9,039 nt of DNA from an uncultured Bacteroidota bacterium (GCA_903898215.1 CAIUEQ010000222.1:1-9039); one strand, 5' to 3'; positions 1 to 8,040 are shown, counted from the first letter of the stretch. Program-made: numbers and translations. Notes: generated by a model not told the origin, from the sequence alone.

Positions 1-185
1 GAAATGAGTTTGGTGCTAAATTGAACATCGTGACAAGCAAAATATAAAATGAAGTTTGATAGATATATTTGCCAAATGTTTCATAAATTATTTTAAATAT
101 TTTTCTTAAAGATGGAACTACAGTTTAAGAAATTACCTAGCTCTTATTTGTGATTGTTTATTTCTAACAAAATTATTTCATTAAA
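1..185. other. Left-edge non-coding stretch, unresolved
   Basis: No complete gene is visible here. In plus frame 3, bases 3-47 read as a 14-residue tail ending KLNIVTSKI then TAA, which could be the end of a gene cut by the window. On the minus strand an ATG at 28-26 could instead begin a divergent gene leaving the window. The sequence cannot decide between them. The rest is very AT-rich. TATATTTG at 64-71 matches the Bacteroidota -7 promoter pattern TAnnTTTG, but I see no matching -33 TTTG at the usual spacing, so any promoter for the gene at 186 is only tentative. Confidence 0.3.
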
Positions 186-557
186 ATGACAGAAGAAGAA
201 TTCAATAAAATAATAGAATCATTAAAAAGTGATTTGGCTATTTATGATGAGATGATCAAAGAAGTATCACAGGAAATGATAGCAGAAGAGTTTACAAAGT
301 TTCCTGTTTTTATCGCAACCTCAAATGTTGTAAATATTGGTGAACTTATCATTGATAAAAATGATCAAGCCGGAACATTTAATATTTTTGCCACAACAAT
401 GGAAGAGATGATTGAGAAAAATTTGATTCTTGAAAACAGAAAAGATGCTTTTTTTAAAGCCTATAAAGATCCTAAAAAATTTATGTGCATCATGCTTTTA
501 ACAGAAAGCACTGGAAGTTTTATTTTTAGCAGATATAAAAACACAAGTGAAGAATAA
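186..557 (+). CDS. Small conserved hypothetical protein
   Basis: This gene encodes a 123-residue soluble, acidic protein with no signal peptide or membrane segment, so it is probably cytoplasmic. The first 35 residues are charged and likely helical. A beta-rich centre follows (FPVFIATSNVVNIGELIID, about 39-57), then a helical segment around EEMIEKNLI. Near the end is a motif of the form DPKKFMCIMLLTE (about 95-107). This pattern resembles small conserved hypothetical proteins I associate with Bacteroidota, but I know of no assigned function and propose none. The ATG is the first in frame after AT-rich leader DNA. There is no Shine-Dalgarno sequence, as is normal in this phylum. It converges on the adhesin gene, with ten bases between the stop codons. 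Its left-hand partners, if any, lie outside the window. Confidence 0.8.
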   Translation: MTEEEFNKIIESLKSDLAIYDEMIKEVSQEMIAEEFTKFPVFIATSNVVNIGELIIDKNDQAGTFNIFATTMEEMIEKNLILENRKDAFFKAYKDPKKFMCIMLLTESTGSFIFSRYKNTSEE

Positions 558-575
558 TTGAGTGATTTTATTCTT
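549..575. terminator. Weak hairpin spanning two convergent stop codons
   Basis: AAGAATAA at 550-557 is the reverse complement of TTATTCTT at 568-575, with a G-T wobble possible at 549/576 and a 10-base loop. The arms contain the TAA of the rightward gene (555-557) and the TAA of the leftward adhesin gene (570-568). The stem is A/T-rich, so the structure is weak, and it could act in both directions. Position rather than strength is the argument for a terminator role. Confidence 0.3.
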
Positions 576-3500
576 TCATCAATTTTGTTCTACTAATTTC
601 TCCTTCTTTTTCCACTTCAATAATATAGGTTCCTTGATTTAGATCAGAGATATTTAAGTCAACATCACCATCAGTTTTTATCTGTTCAGTTTTTATCAAA
701 CGTCCAAGCATATCGCTGATTTTAATGGTTGACCCTTTTAATGATTTCTTGAGAGAACTCAAATTAATTGTATTTGAACAAGGGTTCGGATACAGTTGAT
801 ATGAAAACGAATGTGATACTTCATTCACACCGGTAGTGTTAATTGAAACATTCAATTGCGAAGAATCTATACAACCAGCTGCATTTGTTATTTTTACATT
901 TACAGAACTGTTTCCGGATGTTCCACCCCAGTTAATTTTTGCAGTATTTGTTCCTTGTCCGCTTGCTATATTACCTTTTGTTACGCTCCAAAAATAATAA
1001 GCACTCGGTTGATAGGTCAAAGAATAATTTATTGAGGTGAGAGTTTGAACAGTAGTTAAACCACTAATCGTTCCTGCGATAATAGCTTTTCCAGCATTGA
1101 TGGTATAGGTAAGTTGTGCAACATTATTCGAAGTATCACTTACCTTCATAATATAAATTCCAGGATTCAAATTGTTAAATAAATTGGATGGTTGAAACAC
1201 ACTATTATTAATAGAATATAGATAAGGTGAAGTTCCTCCAAAAGCATTTACTGTAATTGAACCGTTGTTTTTATTAGGGCACGATTCGTTTTTGATTGTC
1301 GAATTAAAAGAGAGTATACTATCAATTATTGAAACATTGATGTAGTCAGAAACGATACAATTTTTTCTGGTAATTACAGGAATCACTTTTCCATTACTTG
1401 CCACAGATGCCCACTGAACTGAAATGTTATTTGTTCCTTGCCCACTAATCAAAGTGCCATTTATAATATTCCATGAATAGAAAATATTACTTTGAGAAGG
1501 AATATCGTATGTTGTAATGAAATTAACGGGCAAAGAATTTCTACCGGTAATTTCTCCTACCGCTAGTGGAGCTTGAACTTCTAAGATGTCTATTTTTACG
1601 ATGGTATTATTTGCAACATCTTTTACCTGAACAGCATACATACCTGCAATTAAATTTCTGAATACATTTGAATTTTGATAGGTGCCATTATTTAATCGAT
1701 ATTGGTAAGGTGCATTTCCTCCTTGGGCTGTTACTGTGATAGACCCATTTCCACTTTTCTCACAAGTTTCACTAACAGCTGTGGTTAGAATTGAAAGAGG
1801 TAAATTTATAATTGAAATTTTTATCGAATCAGAAGCAATACAAGTGTTTTTTGAAATCACAATTTTCACTTTTCCATTTCCTACTATTGATGGCCAGTGC
1901 ACAGAAATATTATTAGTACCCTGTCCGCTTAAAATTGTTCCATTGGTAATAATCCATAAATAAGTAGCATTAGTTTGTGAATTGATACTGTAAAATAAGG
2001 TGCTGCCTGTTGCCACAGAATCAATACCGGTAAAAGCACCAACTAAAAGTGGCGAAGGAGCTTTGAGTGTATCCGACTTACTAATTGTATCATTTGAAGC
2101 ATCCTTTACCTGAACAATATAAATACCTGCCGAAAGGTTATTAAAAACAGGTGAACTCTGATAGGTTCCGTTATTCAATTTAAATTGATAAGGAGAAGTT
2201 CCTCCGGAAGCTAAGATTGTTATTGATCCATTGCCACTGTTTGTACAAGTTTCATATAAAATTGTTGAAGAAAGTGAAAGTGGACTGTTTACTATTGTAA
2301 CACTCATCGAATCAGAAACACTGCATGAGTTTTTAGAAATTGTAGCAATCACTTTTCCATTTCCTGCAATAGAGTTCCATTGTACCGAAATACTATTTGT
2401 ACCTTGCCCGCTCAACAAAGTTCCATTGTTAATATTCCATAAATAGGTTACATTACTTTGAGAAGTAATACTATAGGTTTGTGTGCTATTTACAATTGCC
2501 GAACTAACGCCAGAGATACTTCCAACTGAAAGTGAAACAGGAGCAGTTAAGGTGTCATTTTTAATTGATAAAGTATTTAAAGAATCTTTAACATCAAAAC
2601 TGTAAATGCCCGCAGTAAGGTTGTTGAAAATATTTGAACTTTGATAAGAACCTGTATTCATTCGATACTGATAAGGTGCAGCCCCACCGGATGCTGTTAA
2701 TGTTACTGATCCATTTCCACTGTTAGAACAAGTTTCATTTACTCTTACTGTAGAAAGTATTAGTGGTGTATAAGAAATTAATACATTCATTGAGTCGAAA
2801 GCGGAACAAGTGTTTTTAGAAATTGTTGCCATCACTTTCCCATTTCCGCCAACAGATGCCCATTGAACAGATAAACTATTAGTACCTTGTCCGCTTATTA
2901 TATTTCCTTTTGTGATAGTCCACAAATATGTAACACCGCTTTGTGATGAAACACTATAAGTTTGAGTGCTGTTTACAAATACTCCATTGCTGCCTGTAAT
3001 ACTTCCTACAGAAAGTAGTGCAGGATTAATTAAAGTATCATATTTACTAGTTGACGTACCTAAAGAATCTTTAACTTCAAAATTATAAATGCCTGCGGAA
3101 AGATTATTGAAAATAGGAGAGCTTTGAAATGTGCCGAAATTTATACGGTATTGATAAGGAGAAACTCCGCCTGATGCATTTATGGAAATGTTTCCGTTTG
3201 AAAAGCCATTACAAGTTGGGTTTGTTTTAGTAGTTGTAAATGATAATGGAGGAGGAATTACTTGGATCTTATAACCCGGAATCGGAGATGAAACATTTCC
3301 AATTGTTTGAACCGAAGCTGTTCCGCTAATAGATATTGAATAAGTGCCTAAAGCTGATAAAGGGTTCGAACATTGAATCACAATGCATCCTGAATTTCCA
3401 GCGCTTATTATTCCATTGGTGGGATATTTACTATAAGTGAATCCACTTGGGAGTCCGCTTACACTGTTAATTGTTATGCTATTTAAAGTGTACCCGCTAT

Positions 3501-3681
3501 AGGTGCTTGGAGTGTAAAATTGAATTGTTGCAGTATAAGAAATTCCCTGAGTGGCCAAAGGTAAATTCGTTACAGTGTCGGGATATTGCAGTGTGGTAGA
3601 ACTTACCATGATGGTGCCACATTGTGCAAGGATTAGTTTTGTGAATGCTAAGAAAAATATTAATAGTAAATGCTTTTTCAT
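568..3681 (-). CDS. Secreted SprB-repeat / PKD-like adhesin with T9SS sorting domain
   Basis: This gene encodes a 1037-residue exported cell-surface or secreted protein, probably an adhesin. Residues 1-19 are a Sec signal peptide (basic MKKH, hydrophobic core, cleavage likely after A19). A non-repeated N-terminal domain covers about 20-145. Five tandem 161-residue units follow (about 146-950). Each begins with a SprB-like module (TC-x-NSGNGS, ASGG-x-x-PYQY, FNNL-x-AGIY, VKD) and ends with a PKD-like module (TYLW, SGQGTN-x-x-x-VQW, a second Cys, SDS). Residues about 960-1037 form a type A T9SS C-terminal domain (YPNP near 964, KISDMLGRLI, GTYIIEV). SprB itself is a Flavobacterium gliding adhesin several times longer, so this is a relative and not sprB. 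Q20-C21 follow the signal, but Gln before Cys does not fit a lipobox. The ATG is well placed before the signal peptide. It may share a transcript with the glycosyltransferase 99 bases upstream. Confidence 0.9.
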   Translation of the reverse strand: MKKHLLLIFFLAFTKLILAQCGTIMVSSTTLQYPDTVTNLPLATQGISYTATIQFYTPSTYSGYTLNSITINSVSGLPSGFTYSKYPTNGIISAGNSGCIVIQCSNPLSALGTYSISISGTASVQTIGNVSSPIPGYKIQVIPPPLSFTTTKTNPTCNGFSNGNISINASGGVSPYQYRINFGTFQSSPIFNNLSAGIYNFEVKDSLGTSTSKYDTLINPALLSVGSITGSNGVFVNSTQTYSVSSQSGVTYLWTITKGNIISGQGTNSLSVQWASVGGNGKVMATISKNTCSAFDSMNVLISYTPLILSTVRVNETCSNSGNGSVTLTASGGAAPYQYRMNTGSYQSSNIFNNLTAGIYSFDVKDSLNTLSIKNDTLTAPVSLSVGSISGVSSAIVNSTQTYSITSQSNVTYLWNINNGTLLSGQGTNSISVQWNSIAGNGKVIATISKNSCSVSDSMSVTIVNSPLSLSSTILYETCTNSGNGSITILASGGTSPYQFKLNNGTYQSSPVFNNLSAGIYIVQVKDASNDTISKSDTLKAPSPLLVGAFTGIDSVATGSTLFYSINSQTNATYLWIITNGTILSGQGTNNISVHWPSIVGNGKVKIVISKNTCIASDSIKISIINLPLSILTTAVSETCEKSGNGSITVTAQGGNAPYQYRLNNGTYQNSNVFRNLIAGMYAVQVKDVANNTIVKIDILEVQAPLAVGEITGRNSLPVNFITTYDIPSQSNIFYSWNIINGTLISGQGTNNISVQWASVASNGKVIPVITRKNCIVSDYINVSIIDSILSFNSTIKNESCPNKNNGSITVNAFGGTSPYLYSINNSVFQPSNLFNNLNPGIYIMKVSDTSNNVAQLTYTINAGKAIIAGTISGLTTVQTLTSINYSLTYQPSAYYFWSVTKGNIASGQGTNTAKINWGGTSGNSSVNVKITNAAGCIDSSQLNVSINTTGVNEVSHSFSYQLYPNPCSNTINLSSLKKSLKGSTIKISDMLGRLIKTEQIKTDGDVDLNISDLNQGTYIIEVEKEGEISRTKLMKE
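832..3246 (-). repeat. Five imperfect direct repeats of 483 bp inside the adhesin gene
   Basis: The units are 3246-2764, 2763-2281, 2280-1798, 1797-1315 and 1314-832 in coding order. The phase can be checked on the bases coding for the GQGTN motif: plus-strand strings related to TACCTTGTCCGCTT start at 951, 1434, 1917, 2400 and 2883, exactly 483 apart. The first Cys of each unit is at residues 157, 318, 479, 640 and 801, and the PKD-like Trp at 254, 415, 576, 737 and 898, both with period 161. Unit 5 is the most diverged and gains one residue near its second Cys (937 instead of 936). Confidence 0.93.
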
Positions 3682-3714
3682 ACTGCAATTTAAGTATTTG
3701 AAATGAAAATTGAT

Positions 3715-3727
3715 ACTTTATTAAAGT
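3715..3727. repeat. Short palindrome upstream of the adhesin gene
   Basis: ACTTTA-T-TAAAGT is a perfect 6-bp inverted repeat around one central base, lying 34 bases before the adhesin ATG in the 99-base gap after the glycosyltransferase gene. It could be an operator half-site pair or chance in AT-rich DNA. I see no TAnnTTTG promoter in this gap, which favours, without proving, co-transcription of the two genes. Confidence 0.25.
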
Positions 3728-3780
3728 GCTTATGAAGGTTAGACTTAATCTGAAAAAGTTGATCCTTAAATTGGTTTCAA

Positions 3781-5358
3781 TTATTCGAACAATTTACAGT
3801 AAAAAACTACTCCATCATTTGCATCATAAGTGGAGTGATATTTTGTTTCATTTATTTCTTTACCTGTAATTTTTTTATTTCCGGAAATGAATAAAATTGG
3901 CCTTTGAATAAAATTGGTTTTTATCATCGAATCATTTTCAATAGAAATATTTTCATCCATCAAAATTTGTTGTCCGGGTTTAAGATAAGGAATCAATCTA
4001 GGAAAAGATCTTCTGTCAAGGTCGTTGATAACAATAACTTTGCTTTGTTGTACTTGATTAATTAAATGGATATACGAATGTTGATTCCACCAAATCATAA
4101 TCATTAAAACGCAAATGCTTCCGGCAAATAATATCCCTGGAAAAAGCAACTGAAGTTTTTTAGAAAATGAATAAAGTGCAGCTGAAAAAAGTATCGCCAT
4201 TAATGGATATAGAAAAACTAAATATTGGCCACCCATCGCATGAAAAGGAGTAATGAAGAAAAGATATGGAATTAAAATAGTACAACTTAAAATGATGAAA
4301 AGAGTAAAAATCATTTTTAAGTTTTCATCGAAAAATAATCTGTTAGTTTTTGTTCCATTGTTGAGTGTTTTTTTTGCGAGAATCCAGAAAAAGGGAACCA
4401 GTTCAACAAGACCAATAATGATCACAAGAAATAATTCAATTTTATGTGAGGACAAATTAAATCCAGGTTGTTTTAAACTTAAAACAGGAATCAGAAATTC
4501 CATAAAGCTCAGCCCTGATTTTAACATGCGCATTGGAAGTTCATTAATGCTAAAACTTTGAGCTCTGATTTGTTGAAGTGCAAATGAATCGGCAAAACAA
4601 GGATGAATAATTGTCATCAATTCAAAAGAAATAAAAGCTGCAACGGCAAAAGCTGAAATATTTCTCCAACCGATTTTTTTATATTTAATCAGCGTAAATA
4701 ATCCGCACGAAGCGATAAAATAAATAAATGTATAATTTGTAAGTAATCCCAAAGTGCCAATCATTGCCAATAAAAAAGCATTAAGTTTAGTTGCCTTTTT
4801 CTGCCATAAATAAAAATTCAACAGATAAATGATGCTCACAAGTTCTAGTAATTCATAGGGTCGAGCATTCATTGAAACCATCATGCAGGCCGGACTTATT
4901 GACCATATTAGTGCAGCAAATGCACCTTTTTTTTGGTCTTCAAAAATGAGGGATGCTAATTTAAAAATAAAAAAAAGGGAGAAGAGTTGTAACAATAAAT
5001 TGAGCAAAATTCCCGTATAAATATGCACACCTAATTTCAATACAAAAATATGCAAAAGCCAGAAATAAAGCGGTGGATGCAAGTCATTTGAACAAAGATC
5101 TTTACCGATTTTATTGAAGCAATTAGGTTCTGTTATTTCGGTGTATTTTAACCAATCAACTGCATCAGTTAATTTTCCGTATGGGGTATATTTATGCAAA
5201 ACGGCCTCATATTCATCGGCATTTCCGGTAGCACACAAAAAGGATATGATTTCATCGCCTCCAAAAAGTACTTTATAGCGCATTGTTAAACCATCGCTGA
5301 TAAGTATAAATAAAGTTGCTGCTAAAATATAAAAAAATGCCCTTGAGTTTTTAAGCAT
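3781..5358 (-). CDS. GT-C fold membrane glycosyltransferase (GT39/GT83-like)
   Basis: This gene encodes a 525-residue inner-membrane protein with roughly eleven or twelve hydrophobic helices, resembling dolichyl/undecaprenyl-phosphate-sugar transferases (PMT/ArnT-like). An acidic GGDE motif (D35-E36) lies just after the first helix, where the catalytic acidic residue of GT-C enzymes sits. The signature DLHPPLYFWLLH (H94-P95-P96) follows a luminal loop, and NARPY (R166) precedes a later helix. The C-terminal 95 residues are soluble and periplasmic or cytosolic. The family moves a sugar from a polyprenyl-phosphate donor to protein, lipid or glycan; the acceptor here is unknown. I start it at the ATG at 5358-5356. 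An in-frame TTG at 5364 would add two residues but is less likely. It points the same way as the adhesin gene 99 bases downstream, whose sequon-rich product is a possible acceptor. Confidence 0.82.
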   Translation of the reverse strand: MLKNSRAFFYILAATLFILISDGLTMRYKVLFGGDEIISFLCATGNADEYEAVLHKYTPYGKLTDAVDWLKYTEITEPNCFNKIGKDLCSNDLHPPLYFWLLHIFVLKLGVHIYTGILLNLLLQLFSLFFIFKLASLIFEDQKKGAFAALIWSISPACMMVSMNARPYELLELVSIIYLLNFYLWQKKATKLNAFLLAMIGTLGLLTNYTFIYFIASCGLFTLIKYKKIGWRNISAFAVAAFISFELMTIIHPCFADSFALQQIRAQSFSINELPMRMLKSGLSFMEFLIPVLSLKQPGFNLSSHKIELFLVIIIGLVELVPFFWILAKKTLNNGTKTNRLFFDENLKMIFTLFIILSCTILIPYLFFITPFHAMGGQYLVFLYPLMAILFSAALYSFSKKLQLLFPGILFAGSICVLMIMIWWNQHSYIHLINQVQQSKVIVINDLDRRSFPRLIPYLKPGQQILMDENISIENDSMIKTNFIQRPILFISGNKKITGKEINETKYHSTYDANDGVVFYCKLFE

Positions 5359-5565
5359 GAGCAAATGTGCACAAATCCTTCATTCTTAAAAAGTTTGTTG
5401 ATGATAAACTTCCAAAATCATTCTTTTTTATACGCAAGACATTTTTAATTGGCACTGATAAGTAGCTATGAAACAAGTTTAAAAGTATTCAACATAGGTG
5501 TTGATACTGCGTGTACAAGTCGAGATTTGTTTTTACGTATTTTGAAGAAATTGAAATAAATAGAG
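5359..5565. other. Divergent intergenic spacer with putative promoters
   Basis: This spacer separates the leftward glycosyltransferase from the rightward hydrolase-parA-parB cluster, so both promoters should lie here. TATTTTG at 5538-5544 resembles the Bacteroidota -7 element but has one spacer base instead of two, and no -33 TTTG is correctly spaced. A 6-bp inverted repeat, AAGTTT (5391-5396) and AAACTT (5406-5411), lies about 35 bases before the glycosyltransferase start. I see no RNA gene or short coding frame in this spacer. Confidence 0.4.
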
Positions 5566-6252
5566 ATGGACTTTAAATATTTAGGACATGCATGTTTTCA
5601 AGCAACTATCGGAGGGAAGAATATTGTGTTCGATCCGTTCATACGTGGAAACGACTTAGCTATTGCAGCCGGAATTAACATTGATGAAGTAAAAGCTGAT
5701 TATATTTTGGTTTCACACGGCCACTCTGATCACGTTGATGATTTGTTGTATTTGGCTGAAAAAACAAATGCCACAATTATTTCTTCGTGGGAGATTTGCC
5801 AATGGGTGGTGAAGCAAGGGTATTCAAATATTCATCCACTAAATGTAGGTGGTACCAAACTTGTTGAATTCGGTTCAGTGAAAATGACTTATGCCTTGCA
5901 CTCGAGTTCTTTTTCAGACGGTTCATATGCTGGCATTCCTGGAGGTTTCCTAATTACTGGAGAAGGCAAAACAATTTATTATGCGGGAGATACTGCCCTA
6001 AACAGTGATATGAAGTTGATTGGCGAGTATAATAATATCGATCATGCTATTTTGCCAATTGGTGGAAATTTTACAATGGATTCTAATGATGCCTCAATTG
6101 CAGCCGACTTTCTTAAATGCAAAAATATTATCGCAATGCATTTTGATACCTATGGTTTTATAAAAATAGACCATAATTTAGTTAAACAAATTTTTACTCA
6201 ATCAGGCAAAAACTTACACATTTTAAAAATAGGTGAAAGCATCGCAATCTAA
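5566..6252 (+). CDS. UPF0173-type metal-dependent hydrolase (metallo-beta-lactamase fold)
   Basis: This gene encodes a 228-residue cytoplasmic protein of full family length. The metal ligands are visible: the HGHSDH motif at residues 51-56 (H51, H53, D55, H56), H112 in ALHSSS, the bridging aspartate D142 in AGDTALN, and H192 in AMHFDTY. The N-terminal FKYLGHACF and DPFIRGN segments are typical of the UPF0173/YtkL-like subgroup (beta-lactamase superfamily domain 2). A zinc-dependent hydrolase is expected; the natural substrate is unknown for the subgroup. The ATG at 5566 begins directly at the conserved first beta strand. parA starts four bases after its stop codon, so the two are almost certainly co-transcribed and perhaps translationally coupled, although no role in chromosome partitioning is established. 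Confidence 0.92.
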   Translation: MDFKYLGHACFQATIGGKNIVFDPFIRGNDLAIAAGINIDEVKADYILVSHGHSDHVDDLLYLAEKTNATIISSWEICQWVVKQGYSNIHPLNVGGTKLVEFGSVKMTYALHSSSFSDGSYAGIPGGFLITGEGKTIYYAGDTALNSDMKLIGEYNNIDHAILPIGGNFTMDSNDASIAADFLKCKNIIAMHFDTYGFIKIDHNLVKQIFTQSGKNLHILKIGESIAI

Positions 6253-6256
6253 CAAT

Positions 6257-7063
6257 ATGGGAAAAGTAATATCAGTTGTGAATCAAAAAGGTGGAGTAGG
6301 TAAAACTACTACAGCCATTAATCTTGCAGCAAGTTTAGCTGTTCTTGAATATAAAACTCTTTTAGTTGATGCTGACCCACAAGCCAACACAACTTCAGGT
6401 TTAGGATTTGATGTGAAGAATGTAAAGATCGGTTTATACGAAGTGATGATCAATGATTCTTCGGCAAAAGATGCCATCTATAAAACAGAGTTTGAATACT
6501 TGGATTTACTTCCTTCAAATATTGATTTGGTTGGAGCTGAAATTGAATTGATCAATTTACCAAATCGTGAACGAGTGATGAAACACTCAATGGATAAATT
6601 AAAAAAGAATTACGATTTTATAATCATTGATTGTTCACCTTCATTAGGTTTAATTACTACAAACGCTTTAACTGCATCTGATTCAGTGATCATTCCTGTT
6701 CAATGCGAATATTTTGCATTGGAAGGTTTAGGGAAATTATTGAATACCATAAAAATTATTCAATCAAATTTAAATCCCGACTTACAAATTGAAGGTTTAT
6801 TATTAACGATGTACGATATGCGTTTACGTTTATCTAATCAAGTTGTTGAAGAAGTAAAAATGCATTTTCAGCAATTAGTTTTTGATACAATTATTCAGAG
6901 AAACACTAAGCTGAGTGAAGCGCCAAGTTTTGGAAAGCCTGTAATTACGCATGATGCAGAGTGTAGAGGGACGATTAATTATTTAAATCTTGCAAAAGAA
7001 TTGTTACAGAAAAACGGATTAACAAAAACTAATTTCTTAGAACAACCCGAAATGATGAATTAA
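6257..7063 (+). CDS. parA: ParA (Soj-like) chromosome partitioning ATPase
   Basis: This gene encodes a 268-residue ATPase that binds DNA non-specifically in its ATP dimer form and moves or anchors ParB-parS complexes. The deviant Walker A motif KGGVGKTT is at residues 11-18 with both signature lysines (K11, K16). The A' motif VDADPQAN is at 37-44 and Walker B IIIDCSP at 122-128 (D125). The segment RLSNQVVEEV (191-200) and the NTKLSEAPSFGKP region (216-228) are typical of chromosomal Soj/ParA. There is no N-terminal helix-turn-helix extension, so it is the chromosomal rather than the autoregulating plasmid type. The chosen ATG gives the standard MGKVISVVNQKGG start. A GTG at 6233, overlapping the hydrolase, would add eight unneeded residues. 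parB follows after 52 bases. Confidence 0.96.
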   Translation: MGKVISVVNQKGGVGKTTTAINLAASLAVLEYKTLLVDADPQANTTSGLGFDVKNVKIGLYEVMINDSSAKDAIYKTEFEYLDLLPSNIDLVGAEIELINLPNRERVMKHSMDKLKKNYDFIIIDCSPSLGLITTNALTASDSVIIPVQCEYFALEGLGKLLNTIKIIQSNLNPDLQIEGLLLTMYDMRLRLSNQVVEEVKMHFQQLVFDTIIQRNTKLSEAPSFGKPVITHDAECRGTINYLNLAKELLQKNGLTKTNFLEQPEMMN

Positions 7064-7115
7064 TTTTTTCTGTAATTTCTACAGCGGTAAAACAGGAAAA
7101 TTTGAAATAAAAAAA

Positions 7116-8009
7116 ATGAAACCAACATCAATGAATAACAATATAAAACGAAACGCATTAGGAAGAGGATTAAGCGCATTACTTGAAGATGCGAATACAG
7201 ATATCACAGCATCAAACGTAATACCCGTAAATTCCATTAATGAAATTCTGATCAGTCAGATTCAAGGAAATCCATTTCAACCACGAACAGAGTTTGATGA
7301 AATTGCTTTAAAAGAATTATCAGAATCGATTATTATACATGGTGTAATACAACCTATCACAGTAAGGAAGATGGGATATGATACGTATCAAATCATATCA
7401 GGTGAAAGAAGAACTCGCGCTTCATTATTGGCAGGTTTTACAAAAATTCCGGCTTTTGTAAGAGTGGCAAACGATCAAGAAATGCTGGAGATGGCATTGA
7501 TTGAAAATATTCAACGTGAAGAATTAAATGCGATGGAAATTGCGTTTAGTTACAAGCGTTTATTGGAAGAATGTAGTTTAACACAAGAGCAACTTGCCGA
7601 TCGCGTAGCAAAAAATAAAACAACTGTAATAAATTATTTACGCTTATTAAAACTACCAGAGAATATTCAGTTAGCTTTAAAAGAAAATAAAATCAGCATG
7701 GGACATGCCCGTGCGATTATTAATGTAGCAGACGAAGCAAAACAGCAATTATTGTTTGAGCAAATGATAGCTTACGAATTAAGTGTTCGTGAAGTGGAAA
7801 CTTTAGTTCGCAATTCAAATGATTCTGTTAAAAATGAGAAACCGATAAAAAAATCTAAACTTCAAGAATATTTAGAATATCAGCAATCACTTACAAAAAA
7901 ATTCAGTTCAAAAGTTGCCATCAAAGCTGATGAAAAAGGAAGAGGTACCATCAAAATTTTATTTAAATCGCAAGCCGAATTGCAAAGGATTTTAGATATT
8001 TTAGGATAG
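7116..8009 (+). CDS. parB: ParB (Spo0J-like) centromere-binding CTPase
   Basis: This gene encodes a 297-residue protein that loads at parS sites, slides as a CTP-dependent clamp and works with ParA in chromosome segregation. The N-terminal ALGRGLSALLED box (about 14-25) is the ParA-stimulating motif. The ParB/Sulfiredoxin-like CTP domain includes NPFQPR (52-57), GVIQPITVR (76-84), the GERRTRA CTP-binding motif (96-102) and ENIQREELNAMEIA (130-143). A helix-turn-helix for parS recognition covers about 154-180 (LTQEQLADRV, TTVINYLRLLKLP). A lysine-rich linker leads to the C-terminal dimerisation domain (about 248-297). M1 at 7116 is preceded by AT-rich leader DNA; M6 at 7131 is a credible alternative start. 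The gap after parA holds only a 5-bp hairpin, CTGTA (7070-7074) and TACAG (7080-7084), so one transcript is likely, ending at the terminator at 8041-8078. Confidence 0.96.
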   Translation: MKPTSMNNNIKRNALGRGLSALLEDANTDITASNVIPVNSINEILISQIQGNPFQPRTEFDEIALKELSESIIIHGVIQPITVRKMGYDTYQIISGERRTRASLLAGFTKIPAFVRVANDQEMLEMALIENIQREELNAMEIAFSYKRLLEECSLTQEQLADRVAKNKTTVINYLRLLKLPENIQLALKENKISMGHARAIINVADEAKQQLLFEQMIAYELSVREVETLVRNSNDSVKNEKPIKKSKLQEYLEYQQSLTKKFSSKVAIKADEKGRGTIKILFKSQAELQRILDILG

Positions 8010-8040
8010 ATTTTTTTTGTATTGATAAGTTTATTTCAAT

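Noticed and set aside
1736..2446. Two rightward open frames of about 70 codons (1736-1963 and 2231-2446) with similar products
   Set aside because: They are antisense to units of the 483-bp adhesin repeat and resemble each other for that reason only.
832..3246. CRISPR array or tandem satellite
   Set aside because: The repeats are long, imperfect, in frame and wholly coding; there are no short identical repeats with unique spacers.
3616..3681. Lipoprotein signal on the adhesin (Cys at residue 21)
   Set aside because: The residue before Cys is Gln, which does not fit the lipobox, and the T9SS domain gives another route to the surface.
3497..3688. Leftward 63-codon frame overlapping the adhesin start
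   Set aside because: It is the out-of-frame reading of the signal peptide region; the overlapping long frame has a clear signal peptide and domains.
4253..4561. Rightward 102-codon frame
   Set aside because: It is antisense to the glycosyltransferase membrane region, basic and without any recognisable domain.
5449..5466. Sigma-54-like promoter (TTGGCAC...GC) in the divergent spacer
   Set aside because: The GG and GC elements are 12 bases apart instead of the required 10 and the TTGC half is absent.
6283..6477. Leftward 64-codon frame
   Set aside because: It is the antisense shadow of the parA Walker A region.
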